DNA of 43,607 nt from Alkalinema sp. FACHB-956. Its GTDB lineage: Bacteria > Cyanobacteriota > Cyanobacteriia > Leptolyngbyales > Leptolyngbyaceae. Location of the stretch: assembly GCF_014697025.1 (NCBI RefSeq), contig NZ_JACJRC010000036.1, positions 1-43,607 on the forward strand, written 5' to 3'. Positions 17,189 through 26,412 of this stretch are shown here, piece after piece (position 1 is the first letter of the stretch; each line of letters begins with the position of its first letter). A program made the position numbers and the translations under genes. The notes beneath the pieces are model-generated. The model made no database searches, was not told where the DNA came from, and worked only from the letters and a program-made list of their open reading frames with translations.

Positions 17189-19042
17189 TTAACGCTGTGG
17201 CAGCATTCGATCGGAGTTCCCCGATTTCTTCTGCCGTTCCTGCTCTTCCTTAATCAACTGCAATACCTTCTGGCGTAGGGTCTCGTGACGCTCTACGCCC
17301 TCAAAGGCATAACGGTTATAGCCCGACTGGGTAATAATCGTCTCCAAATTCTTCACCCGTTCCCCCGAACCTGGGTGCGTCGAAGCCCACTCCGGAGGCC
17401 GCTGATCGCCCTTGCGTTTCTCCTCCTGTTGCATCGTCACCATCAAATTGCGTAACCCATCCGCTGCGTAACCCGATGCCGCCAGCAATCGCGTTCCCAC
17501 ATCATCCGCCTGCCGTTCCATATCGCGACTGTAATTAAACACAATCAAATCACTGGCAATCCCCCCCACATAGGGCACATACCCCACCACACTCGCAATC
17601 AAATTCCCCTGCGACATCAGTTGAAAGCCATGGGTCAGTGCCGCGTGGGAAATCTCATGGCCCAGCAACCCCGCCAACTCCGCCGTCGATCGACTCTTCA
17701 CGATCGCCCCCGCATTAATAAAAATCTTGCCCCCCGGTAAGGCAAACGCATTCAGCTTGTCATCCAAAATCACATTGAACTCATACTCAAAATCCTTACG
17801 TCCCGCGATCGCCGCCATCTTCTGCCCCAGTTCATTGACATAGGCCAGCACCTCCGCATCTTCCACCATCGGGACTTGTCGCTTCACCGATTTGGCAATG
17901 CTTTTACCCAAACCCGATTCCCCCCGCAGTAGCGAAATCGCACTTTGCGCCGCCGTAAAGGGCCCCAGCAATCCACCCGTAACCGCATACCCGATCGCGC
18001 CCGTGATGATATTGCCAATCACATTGCCAGTCACCTTTTTGCGTAAAGCTTTGCGGTAGCGTTCCAAATTTTCATCCGCCAATTGCACAAATGCATTGAC
18101 TTCACCATGATCTGGATTCATCAAGGCAAACTGCCGCGCCGCGATCGAGGCATCAATCCAGCGTTCCGCCTTCGCCAATGCCGCCACCCGCGCCTTAATC
18201 ACCTCCGGTTCTCTGGGATAGTCCGCAGCCATCGCATCCAAGGCTTTCAACGCCTGGTCAGACTTGCCATATTTGTCATAGATTTTCAGCGCCAACAGTT
18301 GCCCCGGCAAAAACTGCGGGTAATTTTTCACCAGCAAATCGATCGCCACGATCGAACGGCTTTCCAGCCCCGCATCCCACCCCTGGTTCGCCTCCCGCCA
18401 ATAGACCTTCCCCGCTGGCGGCAATTCCTCAGGATTCGTCATCAAGGGCGGCTGGGCTGGGCGTTCCGGCACATTCTCAAAGGCTGGCTTCACCGCCTTG
18501 TACATCGCCACCGCTGCTTCAATGTCCCCCGATTGGTAGCGTAGATCGGCCTCCAGCAGTTTCTGATACCGTTCCGTTTCCGCTTGCTTTTCCTCGGGCG
18601 TTGGCTCTGGGTTGAGGGGATCTTTCGGGAGTTCCAGCTTCGGTTTTGCGTCGGGGTTGGGTTGGGGTTGGGAGACGGGATCGGGGGTGATGGTATCCGC
18701 TTTGGGAGAGGCCGTGGGTTGGGGGGTGGGAAGGTTGGGGAGTGGGATCGTAGGAGAAGTTGTGGGCGTTACTGTGGGTGTCACTGTGGGCGTTACTGTA
18801 GGTGTCGCAGTCGGTGTCGCGGTGGGTGTCGCAGTGGGGCTAGGACTGGGACTGGTGCTAGGACTGGGGGAGGCGATTACCGTCTGAGCCGCGATCGTGC
18901 GTAACCCCGGTGACAGCGCTAGCAGTACTCCTAGGACAAACGGTAACACCTGCCGCTGAAGGATTCGTTGCAGTCGTTGCAAGGGCAGTCGTCGCAATTG
19001 CCCAAACCTCTGTGGCCCGTTCTGCTTACCCCGTTGCATCAT
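17189..19042 (-). CDS. Exported M48-family zinc metallopeptidase with TPR-like region
   Basis: Probable periplasmic or membrane-attached peptidase of about 617 residues. A hydrophobic segment (PFVLGVLLALSPG) follows a basic N-terminus, as in a signal anchor. A Pro/Thr/Ser linker with PTATPT/PTVTPT repeats comes next, then helical TPR-like pairs (about 150-330), a Gly-rich hydrophobic stretch and the peptidase. Zinc motif HEISH (about 462-466) and the downstream glutamate in ERQAD are intact. The start is Met10 of the longer frame because GGAGAGG sits about nine bases before it; an upstream ATG at 19069 lacks a spaced site. BepA/LoiP-like quality-control peptidases have similar layouts. The linker is coded by tandem 6/12/18-bp repeats (about 18755-18840). 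Confidence 0.9.
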   Translation of the reverse strand: MMQRGKQNGPQRFGQLRRLPLQRLQRILQRQVLPFVLGVLLALSPGLRTIAAQTVIASPSPSTSPSPSPTATPTATPTATPTVTPTVTPTVTPTTSPTIPLPNLPTPQPTASPKADTITPDPVSQPQPNPDAKPKLELPKDPLNPEPTPEEKQAETERYQKLLEADLRYQSGDIEAAVAMYKAVKPAFENVPERPAQPPLMTNPEELPPAGKVYWREANQGWDAGLESRSIVAIDLLVKNYPQFLPGQLLALKIYDKYGKSDQALKALDAMAADYPREPEVIKARVAALAKAERWIDASIAARQFALMNPDHGEVNAFVQLADENLERYRKALRKKVTGNVIGNIITGAIGYAVTGGLLGPFTAAQSAISLLRGESGLGKSIAKSVKRQVPMVEDAEVLAYVNELGQKMAAIAGRKDFEYEFNVILDDKLNAFALPGGKIFINAGAIVKSRSTAELAGLLGHEISHAALTHGFQLMSQGNLIASVVGYVPYVGGIASDLIVFNYSRDMERQADDVGTRLLAASGYAADGLRNLMVTMQQEEKRKGDQRPPEWASTHPGSGERVKNLETIITQSGYNRYAFEGVERHETLRQKVLQLIKEEQERQKKSGNSDRMLPQR

Positions 19043-19184
19043 GGCTGTTGCCCTCTCCTCGATCGACATCCTAGAAGCAAGTTCCTAGACTGCCAATTTA
19101 GCAATTTTTAGAAAGGATTTGGGAGAAACGAGATAAATTATGAAAGGGATCGCAATATCACTAGAAAGATTGAGGAATCATCAG

Positions 19185-19457
19185 ATGGAAATCACGATCG
19201 AACATCAACCCAGTGCGGAAAAATTAGCGCAATTGGGCGTCAAACAATGGCCGATTTGGACGAAGGAAGCATCGGAATTTGATTGGTTCTATGATGAAGC
19301 GGAAACCTGCTACCTGCTGGCAGGGGATGTCACTGTGACGCCGGAAGGTGGGGAACCTGTGCGGTTTGGCCAGGGCGATTTGGTCACGTTTCCCGCTGGC
19401 ATGGCCTGTGTTTGGAACATTCACAGTGACGTGAAAAAGCATTACGCCTTTGGTTAA
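19185..19457 (+). CDS. Small cupin (Cupin_3/DUF861-like) protein
   Basis: Single-domain beta-barrel of about 91 residues. FDWFYDEAETCYLLAGDVTVTPEGG and FGQGDLVTFPAGMACVWNIH are the two cupin motifs of the Cupin_3 subfamily. The His-rich metal site of classical cupins is largely absent, as is common in this subfamily, so catalysis is uncertain. Met at 19185 is preferred: GAGGA lies eight bases before it and the family usually begins close to there. An upstream ATG at 19140 would add 15 residues. The stop is 7 bp from the convergent caspase gene end. Function unknown. Confidence 0.82.
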   Translation: MEITIEHQPSAEKLAQLGVKQWPIWTKEASEFDWFYDEAETCYLLAGDVTVTPEGGEPVRFGQGDLVTFPAGMACVWNIHSDVKKHYAFG

Positions 19458-19463
19458 CGCTGG

Positions 19464-21641
19464 TTACGCTTGAACTTCCAAAATCGTAGACAGCATCGCG
19501 AATCGATCGACGGCAACTTGGGCAACCGTTTTTTGATTGCGTTTGAGATCACGATCGAGCGTGTTCAACAAATCCCCCACGATCGCCAACGGTTCCCCAT
19601 TTTGCAAATCCAAGGGACTGCCCGATCGGGTACCCCGCTGCTGGGCAATTTTCTGTAACCCTCGCAGCACATCATTCAGCGGTTCCGTACTGGCTAAGGT
19701 AATTAACTCTAAAAATCCCGCAGGCGGTTCGATCATAAATTGAAAGCGATCGTTGCTTGCGGGAACCATGCGATGTTCCTGGGGAGCCAGTGGCACGGGT
19801 TTCTGCGAACCATCCCAAAGCAACGGATGCAAAATCGTCAAATCACCATTACTCGCGATCGCTAGAACCGCCACATGCAACGGCTGACGATCCTGATTAA
19901 TCAGCTTCAACGCAATCTCCGATCCCGCTTTGACCGCTTGGACTGGGGCAGACCGTCGCCGCTGACGACTTCCACCGCCTCGACTTTCCGTCACACCCAC
20001 CAACGCTTCCCGTTTGCGATCGAGAATTTCCACCGACACCTTCAGCGTTGAACTATTGCCATTCGATAGCGTTTTCAACACCTTCACCGCCAGTAAACTT
20101 TGCAAACGTTGGGCTAAACGTTCTAGTTCTGATCCGCCTGCGGCTAAACCATTGGGGAGAATTTTCAGGTCAATTGTACACACCTCCAATTTCCCTTGGT
20201 CATTGCGATGCAGAATGTAATCCACTGCTTGATCGGGACGATGGCTGAGTAATTCTAAGCGCTGGGCCGGAATCCGGCGCGTATTCACGAGGTTCGTTTT
20301 CAATTGTTGTAAATTATCCGTGACCGCAGCCGTAACGCCTAGACGCAAAGTCGTCTCGATCGCGATCCCCCGCACCTGTTCCTGTAATAAAGCACCTGGA
20401 ACGATAGCTGCTTTAGGGGTTCCTTCGAGGGTGCCATAGCCGATCAGCCCCGTCCGTCCCTGTTGACGAATGTGTCCCAACGCCTGACCAGCGGAATTGA
20501 CGATCGCAAATTTCGCATTTTTGGAAAACGCATCTAAGCTTTCCGGAGAAATGCCCCCGAGCCAAAACTCCACCCGATCGCCCTGCACCGACTGCACCAC
20601 CGCTTCTGCGGCAGGTTGGGGCGGCTTAGTGAGATAAATCGGTTGTTGCTGGTAATTGCTGCCGGGTTTAACTTCATAAATCGGATCTTGCACAATCCGC
20701 GACGTTTTCGCTAAATCCTTCGTATTGCGCCCCAGATCAATAAAAACATTGCCTAAATTTTGGTCACTCGTTGCCTGCCACAGATAGCGCGTCAACAGAT
20801 AGGTAAACGCCCCCGCATAGAAATCCCCAAAGGAAACGTCCGCCGAAAATTGGTTACGTTGAGCCGACCCTAACATCACGCCCTTAGCAATGCCCTGTTG
20901 TCGTCGTTGCTGCAATTCCGCTGTCGTCCAACCCATCGCCTGCATCCAGCGATCCTGATCCGCCAACTCCGCATCACTGGGCCGAGGCGCTGCCAGGTTG
21001 TCGCGAAAAATCGATCGCAGCACCGTTTGGTCGATCGCCGAGTTTGCATTACGGCTCGCCCCTCCAGAATGGCAACAATCCAGCACTGCGGTAAAGTTCT
21101 CCGTTTTCAACGCAGCAGTTAATAGGAATAAACTGCGTCCCATAATGCTATTCACGGAAGTCTGGAGATTACGATCGCCCTCGTTATTGGCAATTTGATA
21201 GTCGATCGGAACAATCACACCATTTAAGCCATCTTCACTAATGGGTTTGGGATCACGCACCCGCGCCCCATGGCCAGAAAAATGGAAAACAACTACATCC
21301 CCCGGTTTCGCCTGCTGAATCAGGTGTTCCTCAAACGCTTGAATGATATTTTGCCGCGTCGGTTGCAGCGTCTCTGGTTGCAAGACAAGAATGTCCTGAG
21401 CCTTAAACCCAAAGCGATGGATCAGTAATTCCCGTTGTAATTGCACATCCGTTGCGCAACCCCGCAGCGATCGAATGCCCTTGGGATACTGATTAATGCC
21501 CACTAATAACGCCAGTTTGCGCGGCGTGGACTGCGCTAACACCCGTCCCATGTGATCGCCGGAACGCTGGAAACTCGACGGACTCAGGCCGATCGTAGCC
21601 AACGTAGTAGCAGCAAATTCCAAAAAGTGGCGACGTTTCAT
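19464..21641 (-). CDS. Tat-exported caspase-like peptidase with DUF4384 domain
   Basis: Caspase-fold (C14) cysteine peptidase of 725 residues. The N-terminus MKRRHFLEFAATTLATIG has a twin-arginine motif (R-R-x-F-L) and a hydrophobic stretch, so folded export to the periplasm is likely. The peptidase (about 40-300) begins KLALLVGINQYP and has His in HFSGHGARV and nucleophile Cys in LDCCHSGG. The middle is unassigned. The C-terminal part (about 560-680, with SNGDLTILHP and an EPPAG strand) fits DUF4384, a domain often joined to bacterial caspases. It is last in a leftward set, 81 bp behind the DUF928-like exported protein, so the two probably act together outside the cytoplasm. Substrates are unknown. 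Confidence 0.9.
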   Translation of the reverse strand: MKRRHFLEFAATTLATIGLSPSSFQRSGDHMGRVLAQSTPRKLALLVGINQYPKGIRSLRGCATDVQLQRELLIHRFGFKAQDILVLQPETLQPTRQNIIQAFEEHLIQQAKPGDVVVFHFSGHGARVRDPKPISEDGLNGVIVPIDYQIANNEGDRNLQTSVNSIMGRSLFLLTAALKTENFTAVLDCCHSGGASRNANSAIDQTVLRSIFRDNLAAPRPSDAELADQDRWMQAMGWTTAELQQRRQQGIAKGVMLGSAQRNQFSADVSFGDFYAGAFTYLLTRYLWQATSDQNLGNVFIDLGRNTKDLAKTSRIVQDPIYEVKPGSNYQQQPIYLTKPPQPAAEAVVQSVQGDRVEFWLGGISPESLDAFSKNAKFAIVNSAGQALGHIRQQGRTGLIGYGTLEGTPKAAIVPGALLQEQVRGIAIETTLRLGVTAAVTDNLQQLKTNLVNTRRIPAQRLELLSHRPDQAVDYILHRNDQGKLEVCTIDLKILPNGLAAGGSELERLAQRLQSLLAVKVLKTLSNGNSSTLKVSVEILDRKREALVGVTESRGGGSRQRRRSAPVQAVKAGSEIALKLINQDRQPLHVAVLAIASNGDLTILHPLLWDGSQKPVPLAPQEHRMVPASNDRFQFMIEPPAGFLELITLASTEPLNDVLRGLQKIAQQRGTRSGSPLDLQNGEPLAIVGDLLNTLDRDLKRNQKTVAQVAVDRFAMLSTILEVQA

Positions 21642-21722
21642 AGGACTTTCTTACCGGACTCAGGACAAAACTCACCTCGGCCCTCCAGAACGACTGGAAG
21701 GCTCATTTCTGGCAGGCTTCTT

Positions 21723-22424
21723 TCAAGATTCCCCCTCTGCACAGGGATTCGGCATGGTTTCCAGCAATTTTTGTAATTCAGCCGACGGATACCGTAGGGA
21801 AAAGATTTCTTGGAAGGCATCCGCTTGCAGTTGTTTCTCCGCAAAAAACTGGGTTCGCCGCATCGTCCAAGTTTCTCGGCCTCCCACCACATTTTTCAGC
21901 GCACTCAAGCCCTGGGCCACTTCCATCCGGCTCTCTCCCGCCATGATGCGGAAGGGATAGCGAACCAGCTGCGTTTTGCCATCGAGATCAAACAAAACCC
22001 ATTCATACTCTTGGCCGGGATTTAGCGGCTCTCCCAGATATTGCACATAGTTCAGGTTCTTTGCCCATTGGCCTGAAGTGGTTTTATCTAAGGCTTTTTT
22101 GCGAATATCTGCTTTCCAGATCACTTTTTCGGTTTGCTTCTCTTGAATCGCGATCGCCCCCGTTTTGCCTGTCCAAACCAGGGTCGGCTGCAAGTTCCAC
22201 ACCTCCGCAGAGTCCCCCGGCGCGATCGGGCAAAGACTTTCGATCGGGCGAGACGCCCCCGGCGCGGGTTTCTTTTGGAACAGCTTCGATAACACCCCCG
22301 TCCAAGTAGTGGGTTGTTTCTTAGGAGCTGCTTGCACTGGGAGCGCAATCATGGGAAGTACCGCTAGGCCGAGGGTCAAGACGATGCAATTTAAGCGATT
22401 AAGGCGATTAAAAGGATGAATCAT
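21723..22424 (-). CDS. Exported DUF928-like protein
   Basis: About 233 residues beginning MIHPFNRLNRLN, then a hydrophobic signal segment (VLTLGLAVLPMIALPVQA) and a likely cleavage after AQA/QAA-like residues. The mature part has a strand-rich region with SLCPIAPGD, PTLVWTG and YEWVLFD, followed by helical segments. This order resembles cyanobacterial DUF928 proteins, which typically sit near CHAT/CHASE2 and haemagglutinin-type genes; the match is moderate. The chosen Met overlaps the end of the CHAT-CHASE2 gene by 17 bp, indicating translational coupling; an in-frame start ten codons earlier is possible. Function unknown. Confidence 0.65.
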   Translation of the reverse strand: MIHPFNRLNRLNCIVLTLGLAVLPMIALPVQAAPKKQPTTWTGVLSKLFQKKPAPGASRPIESLCPIAPGDSAEVWNLQPTLVWTGKTGAIAIQEKQTEKVIWKADIRKKALDKTTSGQWAKNLNYVQYLGEPLNPGQEYEWVLFDLDGKTQLVRYPFRIMAGESRMEVAQGLSALKNVVGGRETWTMRRTQFFAEKQLQADAFQEIFSLRYPSAELQKLLETMPNPCAEGES

Positions 22425-24834
22425 AGGTACTTTTTTTGAGTGCAGGAATAACATACAGTCCCAGCGTGGCTACAGGTAAAAAATAGGGTAGCAGAACTGA
22501 AACGGTAATAAAGGTTTGCAGGCTCACCAAGCCATAGATACCCGCCGCAATCGCGAAGTTCCTGATTTTTACAGTTCGATATTGATTGCGTTGTGTTCGT
22601 CGTCGATCGTCGTTGATCCACAGCTGTCCTCCTAAGCCCGCCAGAGCAATCATTAGGAAATCAGGAATGGGAACCACCAAGCGTTGCTGTAACAGGTGAT
22701 GCACCATGTAGGCATGGGCTTCTGCTCCCGTAAAGCTTGCTTTCGGGATGGCTCCAGGAGCTTGGCTTGACCAATAGGCGATCGCGGCAGGCACCGGAAA
22801 ATTATCCTCACCCCGACCATTGAGTCCTGCCTCCTCGTAGCCACCGGGCGCAATGAGCACGATCGCAGGTGCTTTGTCCTCCGGTTGCAATTGGTTGTGG
22901 AATAGTTGCTGGGCACTGATGGAACGGTAAACCCGATCGGGGGGAATGGAAAAATCCAAAATCGGCTGAAACCAGGACTGGCCAAATTTGCGCACCCGAT
23001 CGACCCAGGGCGAAAAGTGCTGTTGGCTCAGGAATTGCACCTGTTCTGGCGACCCCGCCGATTGATCAGGACGTCCCGCTTGCTGCGCTTGGGTGACACT
23101 CGCCAAGGCTAACGTATAACCTAAAGGACAAATCAGATCGCAGCCCTGGGACGAGGGCAGTTCCACCGTCCAGGGATAGAGAAAGGCATTGCCCTGTAAA
23201 TTGGCCTCCAACTGAGCTAGGTTAGGCCGCACCCCAACGACAGTCTGACCTTTCACAATGGCCGCAAAAACAAGTAAGTTACCCCGTTGGGTTGCTTGGG
23301 CGATCGCCCGTTGCAAAGGCGGATCTTCCTGGGTCGGGCGATCGAGCAGGAAGTCGATGCCAATCACCTTGGGTGCTGGGTTCGCTGGCCCCGATTGCGT
23401 CGTCTGTAAGCGGGGAATTTGATTGAGGACATCGCCTAAGTAGCTACGATCGATGGGATTAATCTTACGGGCATCCAAACCCCGATCGCGGATCGACGCC
23501 TCATCAATTTGTACTAACAACGTGGGCGGTGATGCTGCGGGAATTTGTTGGGTCACGTTGCGGTAAATTGCCTGAAGACCCAACCGACTATCCAAGAGCA
23601 AATCCTGGACAGGAACGATTAAACTCAAGCCTGCGATCGCCGTTAAGGCCATGGCTTGTTTACGACTGGGCAGCCATGGGGTAATGCGGTGCCGCCAGCC
23701 CGTCGGCGTCAGGCGAAATAGGGGAACTTCTGGATGGCGAAACAGGGATGGAATCAGCGCAGCAGAGGGATAATGCAACGTGCGATCGTGCTCCTGTTTC
23801 AGGAATTCGCAGGCCGCGCAGAGGGCTTCATGCACATTGGCAAATTGTTCTAATTGCCGAATAAATTCCGTGAAAAACAGTTGCGCCACTTGGTTGTGAA
23901 TGGGTTCCCGCATGATGGCGACTTGGCTCAACCCTAAATCAATTAAGGCATTGGCAATACGAAGTCCTTTGCAGGAATTGAAAATGGCAAATTGTAATCC
24001 GGCGGCTTTGGCTTGTAGCAGGTGCGGTGCAATTTCCTGGACTAGAATCGACTGTCCCGGCGCGATCGCGAGTTCTCCCCCGGTGTAGGTCGTTTCGTCG
24101 CTGTGCCCTGCGAAAAAAATCACATCCCAACCTAAGGGGTCGGTAATAGCTTGGGTAATTTCAGTTTTGAGTTCGGTGGCAGTTCGATCGGCCTGTCCCC
24201 CCACAAAGCTGACTGTCAGGTTTTTCAGCGCATTCACTTCCGACTGGAAATCCAATCCGGTGCTGTCCCCCAGGATGGCGAGAATTCGCGCTTTGCCTTT
24301 GCGGCGGAGTTGTCCCGGTTCATGGCGAAGATTGGTCGGGGTGCGGGCAAAGCGAATCGTTTTGCGATTGCCGAATTCAGTGCCAATGTTCCAAGTTTCC
24401 CAGGGTAAATATTCCAGTTCGATCGGCTTGCAGGTAATGAAGACATCAACGATCTCACCTTCAGCTTTGGCAATGGTCGATCGAATCGGTAGCAGTTCAC
24501 CACAGTTAAGCCATTGGTGAAACTGACGTAACCATTGGTCTTCCGCATCGACTAACGTTTTGCGGCGATCTTTAGCTGCCCCCGCCAGACTCCCGCTACT
24601 TTGCACCCGCGCCCGCAGTCCAGAGGGGGAGTCTGATTCAGGAAGAGAGGGCGATCGATCAGTCGCGATCGGGGCGTTCCAGTGGGAGTAGTAATCAACA
24701 TAGGCGTTGTGCCAAGTTTGATACAGTGCCGTTAGGGTTTCGGGATAGGGCACTTCCACCATGAGTTGCTGACCCTGTCCCCAGCCCAGTTCAAAAATGC
24801 AAGTTTCTTTAACGCGAAAGATTTTAAGACGCAT
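22408..24834 (-). CDS. CHAT peptidase-domain protein with CHASE2 sensor
   Basis: Membrane signalling protein of 808 residues. Residues 180-375 are a CHAT domain (caspase-fold, HetF-associated) with the His in FFAGHS (His244) and Cys in FNSCKG (Cys288), so the dyad looks intact. A membrane segment (AMALTAIAGLSLIVPV, about 395-412) leads into an extracytoplasmic CHASE2 domain (about 415-700: LLDSRLG, LVQIDEASI, VIGIDFLLD). Three C-terminal hydrophobic segments follow. The usual kinase or cyclase output is replaced by the N-terminal peptidase, so an external signal may control proteolysis inside the cell. It overlaps the downstream exported-protein gene and follows DUF1822 and a sigma-like gene. 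A MITE-like element lies 50 bp upstream of its start. Confidence 0.9.
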   Translation of the reverse strand: MRLKIFRVKETCIFELGWGQGQQLMVEVPYPETLTALYQTWHNAYVDYYSHWNAPIATDRSPSLPESDSPSGLRARVQSSGSLAGAAKDRRKTLVDAEDQWLRQFHQWLNCGELLPIRSTIAKAEGEIVDVFITCKPIELEYLPWETWNIGTEFGNRKTIRFARTPTNLRHEPGQLRRKGKARILAILGDSTGLDFQSEVNALKNLTVSFVGGQADRTATELKTEITQAITDPLGWDVIFFAGHSDETTYTGGELAIAPGQSILVQEIAPHLLQAKAAGLQFAIFNSCKGLRIANALIDLGLSQVAIMREPIHNQVAQLFFTEFIRQLEQFANVHEALCAACEFLKQEHDRTLHYPSAALIPSLFRHPEVPLFRLTPTGWRHRITPWLPSRKQAMALTAIAGLSLIVPVQDLLLDSRLGLQAIYRNVTQQIPAASPPTLLVQIDEASIRDRGLDARKINPIDRSYLGDVLNQIPRLQTTQSGPANPAPKVIGIDFLLDRPTQEDPPLQRAIAQATQRGNLLVFAAIVKGQTVVGVRPNLAQLEANLQGNAFLYPWTVELPSSQGCDLICPLGYTLALASVTQAQQAGRPDQSAGSPEQVQFLSQQHFSPWVDRVRKFGQSWFQPILDFSIPPDRVYRSISAQQLFHNQLQPEDKAPAIVLIAPGGYEEAGLNGRGEDNFPVPAAIAYWSSQAPGAIPKASFTGAEAHAYMVHHLLQQRLVVPIPDFLMIALAGLGGQLWINDDRRRTQRNQYRTVKIRNFAIAAGIYGLVSLQTFITVSVLLPYFLPVATLGLYVIPALKKSTYDSSF

Positions 24835-24884
24835 GGGACGTAGTAACCAGGGAGCAGTGATTCAAACCGTTATTCGATTCCCTA

Positions 24885-25051
24885 ATACCAAATTGATTTA
24901 TCAATGCCACAGATCCGACCCCCCTCTCCCCGCGTTACGCGCCGCTGTACTAGAAAAAAGGGAAAATTCAGGCAGATTCTTTCAAAGTCCCCCTTATTAA
25001 GGGGGATTTAGGGGGATCATGATGGGTTGCAATCACAAATTGATTGGGTAT
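24885..25051. mobile_element. MITE-like dispersed repeat, copy inside the CHAT operon
   Basis: About 167 bp with ATACCAAATTGATTTATCAA at the left and the inverse-matching CACAAATTGATTGGGTAT at the right. The core holds CCCCCTTATTAAGGGGG and TTAGGGGGATC. Read on the minus strand it follows the element at 12304-12443 almost stepwise. It sits between DUF1822 and the CHAT-CHASE2 gene and may supply or interrupt transcription. Confidence 0.72.
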
Positions 25052-25081
25052 GGGAGGCATCCTCGGAAAATTTTAATCTAG

Positions 25082-26227
25082 CTAGTTCGGTTGGAAGGCA
25101 AATTGCGGTAGGGTTTCGACCTGACCATTGGGTAACCCGATCGACACCGTAAAGGCTTCCTCATAGGTGCCAATCACCTGGGCAAACAGGTAGGCATCTT
25201 GACTGGCCGGATCAAAGGTTTGTTCGACCAAAATGCCCGTCGGATCGCTAATTTGCAACGTGACCCCTGGGGGAAGCCGATCGGCCTGTGCCCCCAACAC
25301 CACCAGCAACGACCATTCCGGTTCTGGCCCCTCCACCGTGCCCGTAATGGCATACAGCCGCAACGGTGCATCGGCCAGTGAGAGATCCTGGTAACCGCCC
25401 CGCGCATCAACGGGAATTTGGGTGCCCTGCCGCTCCAAGGATTGCAGCAATCGCGCTAACTCCAACGCCGACGTTTCCCCCGATCGCATCGCCCCCGCCG
25501 TCGCCAAGGCATTGGGCGGCAACAAGACCCAGGCCAATTCCTCCGCGACCTGATCCAACTGCCCCTGCAACCAACGTCCCACGTTCATCACCGATCGCGA
25601 AACCGATTGGGCAACCTCTTGGGCTGCGTCAGTAACCCGTTGCGGCATGGCCTGCAAGACCGATTGCGATACCGATGCCTGATGCTCCAAGGGGAACATT
25701 GCGGGATCGGCACAGCGTAGATTGAGCAACAGGTGCCCCGGCTCCCGATCGCAGGCCGCCAAAGCAAGTTCATAGCTTCCAGTCGCATCCGCTGTCTGTC
25801 CAGCCAGTTGCGCTTGCAGATCTGTCTGGGCAATAAATCCCGTCACCCAAGCCTGGTTTTGCTCCTCCATGACTTGCACGAGGACATAAAAATGGGCTGG
25901 ATCCGTGAGCAGTACTCCGGGCACCGTCACCGTTTCCTCATCCACGCTGGTCATGGCTAACGACTGCACCTGAAACCCCTGGATTTGCACAGCACCGTGC
26001 GTCGGGCTGGTGGTGGCTAGGCTGGGCTGCAACCCCCGATCGCTCAGCCAAGTTTGCAAGCCTACCTGGGCCAATGCTTCTAAGTAGACGGCCCACTGTT
26101 GAGCCGAGGGAGCCTGTTGACTGGCCTGTAATGCCTGCTGGATTTGCTGATCCGTCAATTCGATCGCATCCAGGGATAACGGTTCCAGTTCAAACAAATC
26201 CGGGGTATCGATTAAAAAGTTCGTCAT
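25082..26227 (-). CDS. DUF1822-family protein
   Basis: Soluble protein of 381 residues. The opening MTNFLIDTPDLFELEPLSLDAIELT is the hallmark start of the cyanobacterial DUF1822 family, followed by helices (QWAVYLEALAQVGLQTWL), a central beta-rich portion and a C-terminal portion with LYAITGTVEGPEPEWSLLVVLGAQ. Function is unknown. The Met at 26227 is chosen because the family begins there and AAAGG lies just before it; an in-frame ATG at 26263 is less likely. It lies 185 bp downstream of the sigma-like gene on the same strand. Recurrent pairing with such sigma factors suggests, but does not show, that it modulates the factor. Confidence 0.82.
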   Translation of the reverse strand: MTNFLIDTPDLFELEPLSLDAIELTDQQIQQALQASQQAPSAQQWAVYLEALAQVGLQTWLSDRGLQPSLATTSPTHGAVQIQGFQVQSLAMTSVDEETVTVPGVLLTDPAHFYVLVQVMEEQNQAWVTGFIAQTDLQAQLAGQTADATGSYELALAACDREPGHLLLNLRCADPAMFPLEHQASVSQSVLQAMPQRVTDAAQEVAQSVSRSVMNVGRWLQGQLDQVAEELAWVLLPPNALATAGAMRSGETSALELARLLQSLERQGTQIPVDARGGYQDLSLADAPLRLYAITGTVEGPEPEWSLLVVLGAQADRLPPGVTLQISDPTGILVEQTFDPASQDAYLFAQVIGTYEEAFTVSIGLPNGQVETLPQFAFQPN

Positions 26228-26356
26228 AGCCTTTAGCGCGGTGAGAGGATCTGCAAGATGCAAGGTAGAAGTGCCAGATTAAAAATTGTCCTGACAGTGG
26301 TTGTATAGATTTTGAGTTGGGGGGACTTATTCAATTCCCCGATCGCAATTTCCAGA

Positions 26357-26412
26357 TTTTAAGCCCCAAATTTTTTAAACCCCCAATTTTAAGCCCCCAA
26401 TTTTAAGCCGGA
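26357..26412 (-). repeat. Tandem ~14-bp TTTTAAGCCCCCAA repeats
   Basis: About three and a half copies of a unit like TTTTAAGCCCCCAA lie immediately after the stop codon of the sigma-like gene. Confidence 0.8.

Noticed and set aside
18584-18904. Gly/Val-rich plus-strand frames with regular repeats
   Set aside because: Antisense of the Pro/Thr repeat linker of the M48 peptidase.
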